Below, in pieces: positions 61,901 to 64,000 of a stretch of DNA of 64,000 nucleotides. The notes under the pieces were generated by a model, which ran no database searches, was not told where the DNA came from, and saw nothing but the letters and a program-made list of their open reading frames with translations. The stretch lies in NCBI GenBank assembly GCA_036620675.1, contig JAZHEE010000010.1. One strand, given 5' to 3'. This DNA comes from Jejubacter sp036620675. Lineage in GTDB: Bacteria > Pseudomonadota > Gammaproteobacteria > Enterobacterales > Enterobacteriaceae. Position 1 is the first letter of the stretch; each line of letters starts with the position of its first letter. A program made the translations under genes and the position numbers.

Positions 61901-62925
61901 ATACAGCGGCAAAAGCCATTGCTCATGCTATTCTCGGTGGTGTGACAGCAGCCCTTCAGGGCAACAGTGCGGCAGCAGGCGCAATCGGCGCAGGAACTGG
62001 CGAAGTGATCGCGGTAGCCATCGCGAAAAGCCTCTACCCGGACGTAGAGCCGTCGAAACTGACAGAAGATCAGAAGCAAACCGTAAGCACGTTGGCAACG
62101 CTGTCAGCGGGTATGGCTGGCGGCATTGCCAGTGGCGATGTGGCTGGCGCGGCTGCCGGGGCCAGTGGCGGGAAGAACGTTGCGGAGAATAATGCGCTGA
62201 GTCCGGGAGATTTTGGAAAAGGGATGGCTGATTACGGTCAGTCTCAGGCATCGCTGGGTACAGCAATGATGAAAGGAGGAGCATCTCCTGATGAAATAGC
62301 TGCTGCCCTGGTTAAAAATGCTCAAGGAAGTATGCCGGAAGGACAGGATGCAGTTAAAGGGCTGCTCTCAGCCTGGGGTAATTTTTTCGGTGTTCCACTT
62401 GATATAGTGTTGTCAAATGAACAGATGACACCTCAAAAGGCTGCTGAAATACTTTCGAGTGGTATTCCAACCAGCGAAGCCAAATTAATGCAGTATGTTG
62501 CAGCCAAGGCGTTCTTTAGTGTTGCAAAAAGCTCTGATCTTGGTTTATCAGCTTCTAACCAAAAGTATGTCGATATTTTGTCGGCTGAAGCTAAACAACA
62601 TATTTTATATGGTAATAGTCCTACACAGGGAGGTCATCTTTATCCTGGTAATCCGGGAAAAACAGTCTTCCCGAAAAATTGGTCGGCAGATAAAGTTGTG
62701 CATGAAGTTGGTGATATCGCGACCTCTCCAGATACACAGTGGTACGCACAAACAGGGACAGGTGGTGCTTATACTAATGCAGGAAAACCAGCTAGATGGG
62801 TAGCATGGGCAGAGAGAGATGGGGTAAGAGTCCGTGTTGTTTATGAGCCTGCAAATGGGAAGATCATCACGGCGTTCCCGGATGCAAGTCCGACCCCACC
62901 AGTACTTAAGCCAGTAAAAAAGTGA
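52909..62925 (+). CDS. cdiA: CdiA contact-dependent inhibition toxin, EndoU-type C-terminus
   Basis: A 3338-residue filamentous effector exported by CdiB. A signal sequence (about residues 1-32) is followed by the TPS transport domain with ANPYGITCNGCGFINTP. Long filamentous-hemagglutinin repeats (LTNSG/LSNSG-type) extend to about residue 1450. A less repetitive, Cys-containing middle region (about 1490-1930) is in the place of the receptor-binding domain, then FHA-2 repeats and a pretoxin region. The module boundary is VAENN (residues 3091-3095), a VENN variant. The last 248 residues are the exchangeable toxin. Residues 3230-3338 match bacterial EndoU nucleases: His3231 (QHILYGN), His3243 (QGGHLYP), Lys3251 (PGKTVFP) and IITAFP. 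Sequence becomes AT-richer after the VAENN point, typical of CT swapping. Confidence 0.93.
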   Translation: MHQPPVRLTYRLLSYLVSALLAGQPLLPAVAAVITPQNGAKMDKAANGVPVVNINTPNGAGISHNQFKDYNVGKEGLILNNATGKLNPTQLGGLINGNANLKAGREAKGIVNEVTGGNRSQLNGYTEVAGKAANVMVANPYGITCNGCGFINTPQATLTTGKPVFDASGNLQALDVKGGSITIEGKGIDASGSDALSIISRATEVNAAIHAKDLKVIAGANRVNADGSVQAQQGEGTAPTVAVDTGALGGMYANRIHLVSSEKGVGVNLGDLNARQGDITLDASGKLTVHNSLASGAITAKGQNIAFTGDHKAGGNISLNSQSDIALSNGSLNSDGDLVLNASGTISHANEKLTAGGDATLAAKHIRQDAASQINAARNIAAKASDSLTTQGQNTAGQNLTVSATTLTQDGRLLAKGSTQLNAGTLTNSGSVQGNQLAINSTSLNNSGSLLSGGNLTVNTNDLTQSGSTGAKGKTDITASGKLTNTGSLASDDTLTLKAQNVTQNGTLSGGKGLTVSAQTLTSGKNSVTHSDGTVALNTTTATLDGETSAGGDIRLQSDTLSTAATAQVLSSNSLMIDTHVATLTGTQAAQKAITINAREKLTHSGKSSAETVTLAAPELNNSGSVVASALTTSSQTLTNSGQLQGNALLALHTDRLNNLQDGTLYSTGALTLDIPDITSQGVIASDATIALHGQRFSNSGQLLGSALSLDVNTLNNSGVLQSDSLLTLNSDTFSNAPEGTVYSAGAMTLHGADIHNQGQIVSDAALTLQGQRTDNSGKVIGNSLALNSSTLTNDGLLQGTDTLVLAGDTLSQGADGRWLTAGDLDITAQQLTTAGTTQGQDLSVNGADWSNTGSLLATGNLNSTLTNSLLNSGDLMSQGNFTLSAPTLTNNGNLLSSGGMSLTGRTLSNSGTLQGSTLSLTQDSIGNQGTVTGLNGLTLNSADALNNSGDLLSQQALTVTAGDITNSGRLQGQNITVDGSSLTNSGAIQSALDLALTLSGDVTAITGSKITALGDARLTGKALSNQGLISAKTLAVKGDSLTNSGEISGVNGLGVTLSGNLQQQGKMLTGGLLNVKAQDISNSGQLQGADTRINARSLSNSGRVQGDSGLTLTLLNALTNQSSGIILSQNALSITAPSFTNDGTIQGNGKTTLNATAQTRNNGKILSGDDLSFTTPDYSGSGWLQATNLVLNVAKLASNGTVMATNQATLTGNSLTNGGTVQAAQLNVNTQTVTSSGTLLGNQSLKIKGESLNNTNGKVFSGGDMVAELATLSGAGQLVALGNLTLKLVNSLTTQGVIAANKQLSVSSQGDITNGTTLQGNGITLNATGTLINNGQLTAGTGTTSLNGSQIAMNASGSLQAGGDVSLTSRGNITLEGFTGTAGSLALTAARSIINTALLYAGNNLSLFASSIQNLRGDMLAGNNLVMQKDTSGAANTEVINRSGSIETVNGNISINTANLLNTRDGLKVDTSYQEFMPSDQSWLHVSYVSLGEDNLGVASDTLCTGGVNTHCTTSHWLVPAFTYDEKTVLVNQKETTVTANGGAGRIASGNNLTVNAGTLTNESSYLLANGDITLHGGTLNNASAEAGKWSTWEKFTWSCEPYCTTDYDPFPRGQTVEGWLKAKKENADKGIAYDFADIWTDYAADNQQYRAVIQAGGNVNATFTNDISNTNSTAHAGKISNTITKPDLNTPSAQNIGGGAGPQALTDAGTQAITGPDWQDTTASQTIGGGTGLVPGGIDSNYPLPSGNNGYFVPSTDPDSPYLITVNPKLDGLGQLDPSLFGDLYKLLGMNPGAAPRETGSQYTDVNQFLGSSYMLDRLHLNPDKDYRFLGDAAFDTRYVSNTVLNQTGTRYINGLGSDLDQMRYLMDSAADAQTSLGLKFGVALTADQVAALDHSILWYESATINGQTVMVPKVYLSPKDVTVQSGSVISGNNVQLAGSNVTNSGSSLLAQNGLTIDSSNSLSNLNAGLISAGGGLNLSALGDINNISSSISGKTVQLESTGGSINNITQAQQWSVGDDSRRGNVHVSGTDVGQTASISASDGLYMDAANDINITGAKVAAGGDLAMGAGNNINIAANQITNSSSQSGFWRQKDTSSSSTSNQGSSIMAGGNALMQAGHDLNVTASHLDAGKTAQLVAGNDLKLNSAGNGQNSRTGGSESHQSSADRTTLSAGDNVTLVAGRDVTSQAAGIAAEKNVGIQAGRDVNLLAEETVTGSSSHSKKKTVIDESVRQQGSEIASSGNTTIIAGRDVNSEAAHVTASGDIGVAAGRDVNLTTATESEYHYKEQTKTKKGFLSKKTTHTIEEDSATREAGTLLSGDNVTVQAGNNLLVKGSSVVGDNTVALGAGNNIDIVAATNTDSSWRFKEEKKSGLMGSGGIGFTIGSSKTTHDLREAGTTQSQSFSTVGSTGGNVVIAAGNQAHIGGADLIAGKDMSLSGSSVIIDPGHDKRTRDETFEQKKSGLTLALSGTVGSAINNAVTAAQDTKEESDGRLKALQATKTVLSGVQAGQAAEAANLTADPNAMGVALSLTTQKSKSQQHAESDAVAGSTLNAGNNLSITANGKGKGPNSGDIVIAGSQIKAGGDTLLDAKHDVILSGAANTQQTTGKNSSSGGGVGVSIGAGGGSAGISVFANVNAAKGKDKGNGTDWTETTIDSGKTVTIKSGNDTVLNGAQVNGNKIIADVGHDLLMRSQQDSNSYDSKQTSVAAGGSFTFGSMTGSGYISASQDKMKSRFDLVAEQTGLYAGNGGFDITVGNHTQLDGAVIASTATADKNSLDTGTLGFSDLHNEADFKTSHSGISLSGGGSFGDNFQGNMPGGMISAAGNSGHAEGTTQAAIANGTLTIRDKENQKQDVANLSRDTEHANDSISPIFDKKKEQNRLKEVGLISDIGSQAADIARTQGEINALNEAKKTYGDLPANATEEQRQAYLAKLRNSQAYKDEMQKYGTGSDMQRGIQAATAALQGLAGGNMAGALAGASAPELANIIGHHAGIDDNTAAKAIAHAILGGVTAALQGNSAAAGAIGAGTGEVIAVAIAKSLYPDVEPSKLTEDQKQTVSTLATLSAGMAGGIASGDVAGAAAGASGGKNVAENNALSPGDFGKGMADYGQSQASLGTAMMKGGASPDEIAAALVKNAQGSMPEGQDAVKGLLSAWGNFFGVPLDIVLSNEQMTPQKAAEILSSGIPTSEAKLMQYVAAKAFFSVAKSSDLGLSASNQKYVDILSAEAKQHILYGNSPTQGGHLYPGNPGKTVFPKNWSADKVVHEVGDIATSPDTQWYAQTGTGGAYTNAGKPARWVAWAERDGVRVRVVYEPANGKIITAFPDASPTPPVLKPVKK

Positions 62926-62935
62926 GATCAATGAG

Positions 62936-63190
62936 ATGAATATGGATAAGCAAATAATCCAACTAGGTGAAGGGCTAAAAGATCGATTAGATCCTTCGCT
63001 TATTGATTTTGCGCTGGACTATATAAATCATTCTGAAAGTATATTAGCGTTCGAAACGTTATGTGATTACGTTGCTGACTACGAAGTGAAAATAAACATG
63101 GATGAATATAATATAGTTATTCTTATTGCTAATAAACTAGGTTTGGAAGTAGATAGTCGATATAGTTATATAGATCCAAGTAAAAAATAG
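62936..63190 (+). CDS. cdiI: CdiI immunity protein, MafI-like
   Basis: An 84-residue acidic protein directly after cdiA, hence the cognate immunity protein that blocks the EndoU toxin in the producing cell. The pattern LIDFALDYINHSESILAFET followed by LCDYVADYEVKINMDEY resembles MafI-family immunity proteins, which partner EndoU toxins in Neisseria maf loci; that family call is from memory and moderate. The gene is AT-rich like the toxin-coding end. ATG at 62936 is used; a second in-frame ATG lies two codons later. A strong terminator follows. Confidence 0.8.
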   Translation: MNMDKQIIQLGEGLKDRLDPSLIDFALDYINHSESILAFETLCDYVADYEVKINMDEYNIVILIANKLGLEVDSRYSYIDPSKK

Positions 63191-63194
63191 CATA

Positions 63195-63225
63195 AAAATC
63201 CCGGCCATCTGCGCCGGGATTTTAC
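63195..63225. terminator. Terminator of the cdi operon
   Basis: AAAATCCCGGC (63195-63205), loop CATCTGC, GCCGGGATTTT (63213-63223): an 11-bp perfect stem with A- and T-tracts, between the convergent cdiI and symE-like genes, so it may work for both. Confidence 0.9.
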
Positions 63226-63241
63226 TTTATATACCAGTCAG

Positions 63242-63481
63242 TTACTTCTCACCCGCCAGTTGGACGATCAACTGTCCCGGTTTACCGATCACCTCGATCT
63301 TCTGCCCGGTCTCAAACCCCAGCGCCGCCAGCCAGTCGCCCTTGATGTGAAGGCTGGGGCTGCGGCTGTAATACAGCAGCTCGCCGGTAGCGCGCCGCTC
63401 ATGGCGGCGGCTGATATAACTCACCGTGTAGCGGCGGGTTGTGAGTGTGGGTGTGCCTGGCTTATGATGTTGCGTAGCCAT
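63242..63481 (-). CDS. symE: SymE-family toxin-like protein
   Basis: A 79-residue protein with the SymE core: RRYTVSYISRRH, then PSLHIKGDWLAALGFETGQKIEVIGKPGQLIVQL. SymE of E. coli is an AbrB-fold protein linked to RNA or nucleoid binding, controlled by the antisense RNA SymR and LexA. This version is shorter (E. coli has 113 residues) and ends right after the fold. The ribosome site ACAGGAGTTGATTT lies partly in a CAACT/AGTTG dyad (63486-63502). I saw no LexA box and cannot identify an antisense RNA. The XRE gene upstream on the same strand may regulate it. Confidence 0.8.
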   Translation of the reverse strand: MATQHHKPGTPTLTTRRYTVSYISRRHERRATGELLYYSRSPSLHIKGDWLAALGFETGQKIEVIGKPGQLIVQLAGEK

Positions 63482-63512
63482 AAATCAACTCCTGTTCAGT
63501 TGGTTGTGGTCA

Positions 63513-63546
63513 GCGTTCAGGGCGTGGTAGGACACGGCCTGAACGC
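63513..63546 (-). promoter_or_regulatory. Long hairpin between the XRE gene and symE
   Basis: GCGTTCAGG (63513-63521) pairs with CCTGAACGC (63538-63546); inside lie a G-G mismatch, a second 4-bp stem CGTG/CACG, and loop GTAGGA. This 13-bp two-part hairpin fills the gap before the symE-like gene and has no T-run, so it looks like a regulatory or processing structure, or an operator. Confidence 0.5.
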
Positions 63547-63555
63547 GTCTGTTAA

Positions 63556-63942
63556 CTACTCTGTTTTACCAATCACGTTATCCAGCATCTCAGAGACAAA
63601 CTTCTGCTTCGTCATCGGCATCTGGCGGATCATATCGATCTGCTGTTCCAGGCGTGATGACGGACCGCGCTTCGCTGTGCGTCTGGTGGGCAGGCCCAGC
63701 AGCTCATCCAGCGACAGGTTCAGGATCTGCGCCAGCTGCGGCAGCAGTGATGCCGAAACCTTGAGCCGTCCGCCTTCATAGTGCGCCATCGTCTGCTGGG
63801 CAATCCCCAGCTGTTCAGCCAGCTGCTGCTGCGTCAGCTGCAGTGCCTTCCTTGCCTGCGCAATCCTTGCGCCCAGCTCCCGGAAAAACTGTTCATCTCT
63901 GGTGTTCATGGCATTACGTTGCTGTCGGGTGAGTGTTGCCAT
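63556..63942 (-). CDS. XRE-family transcriptional regulator
   Basis: A 128-residue DNA-binding protein with a lambda-repressor-type helix-turn-helix at about residues 36-60 (LTQQQLAEQLGIAQQTMAHYEGG) and a conserved continuation (LLPQLAQILNLSLDELLGL). The C-terminal helical tail (EQQIDMIRQMPMTKQKFVSEML) may mediate dimerisation. I chose ATG at 63942 because GGGA lies eight bases upstream; a longer frame begins at 63978. It precedes the symE-like gene on the same strand with 74 bases between, suggesting joint regulation. Confidence 0.85.
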   Translation of the reverse strand: MATLTRQQRNAMNTRDEQFFRELGARIAQARKALQLTQQQLAEQLGIAQQTMAHYEGGRLKVSASLLPQLAQILNLSLDELLGLPTRRTAKRGPSSRLEQQIDMIRQMPMTKQKFVSEMLDNVIGKTE

Positions 63943-64000
63943 GATGGTACTCCCTGTTTTGAATAACCCTGTTGGCATTACTCTATAATGGAGTACTCTG

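Overview
The window is a chromosomal segment of a GC-rich member of the Enterobacteriaceae. Gene order follows the E. coli / Salmonella backbone (gudPXD, barA-rlmD-relA-mazG-pyrG-eno, queE-queD, cysJIH, a type I-E CRISPR-Cas locus, iap-cysDNC-ygbE-ftsB-ispDF-truD-surE-pcm-nlpD-rpoS, mutS). Core proteins align over almost their full length with the E. coli proteins as I remember them. Several arrangements differ from E. coli K-12: a glycerate kinase follows gudD, mazEF is absent between relA and mazG, an RpiR-PTS-NanE locus sits between eno and queE, cas3 points away from the Cascade operon, and rpoS and mutS are directly convergent. I cannot name the species from the sequence alone.

Layout. 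1-4.2 kb: D-glucarate uptake and dehydration genes plus glycerate kinase. 4.2-5.4 kb: an AT-rich islet of three unrecognised genes, one too short for a normal ORF cutoff. 5.5-16.1 kb: regulation and core metabolism (BarA, RlmD, RelA, MazG, PyrG, enolase). 16.2-16.8 kb: a gene-free interval with two diverged, inverted copies of a structured element whose hairpins covary; this is the most unusual feature of the window. 16.9-20.1 kb: a predicted amino-sugar (probably N-acetylmannosamine) PTS locus. 20.2-26.0 kb: queuosine precursor genes and the sulfite/PAPS reduction operon. 26.0-35.7 kb: type I-E CRISPR-Cas, with cas3 on the minus strand, cas8e-cas11-cas7-cas5-cas6e-cas1-cas2 on the plus strand, and a 13-repeat array of strictly 32-nt spacers. 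A solitary CRISPR repeat lies in the cas3 leader and a degenerate repeat-like hairpin at the 3' end of cas3.

35.7-49.5 kb is conserved backbone: iap, the sulfate activation operon cysDNC, division and isoprenoid genes, the stationary-phase cluster ending in rpoS, and mutS. From about 49.5 kb to the right edge an accessory island begins next to the mutS 5' end. It holds a P4-type tyrosine integrase, a complete cdiBAI contact-dependent inhibition locus (3338-residue CdiA ending in an EndoU-type nuclease, paired with a MafI-like immunity protein), a SymE-like toxin and an XRE regulator.

The two cys operons together convert sulfate to sulfide: CysDN and CysC make PAPS, CysH makes sulfite, and CysJI makes sulfide. 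The defence and competition genes sit in two blocks: CRISPR-Cas between the two cys operons, and the CDI island beside mutS.
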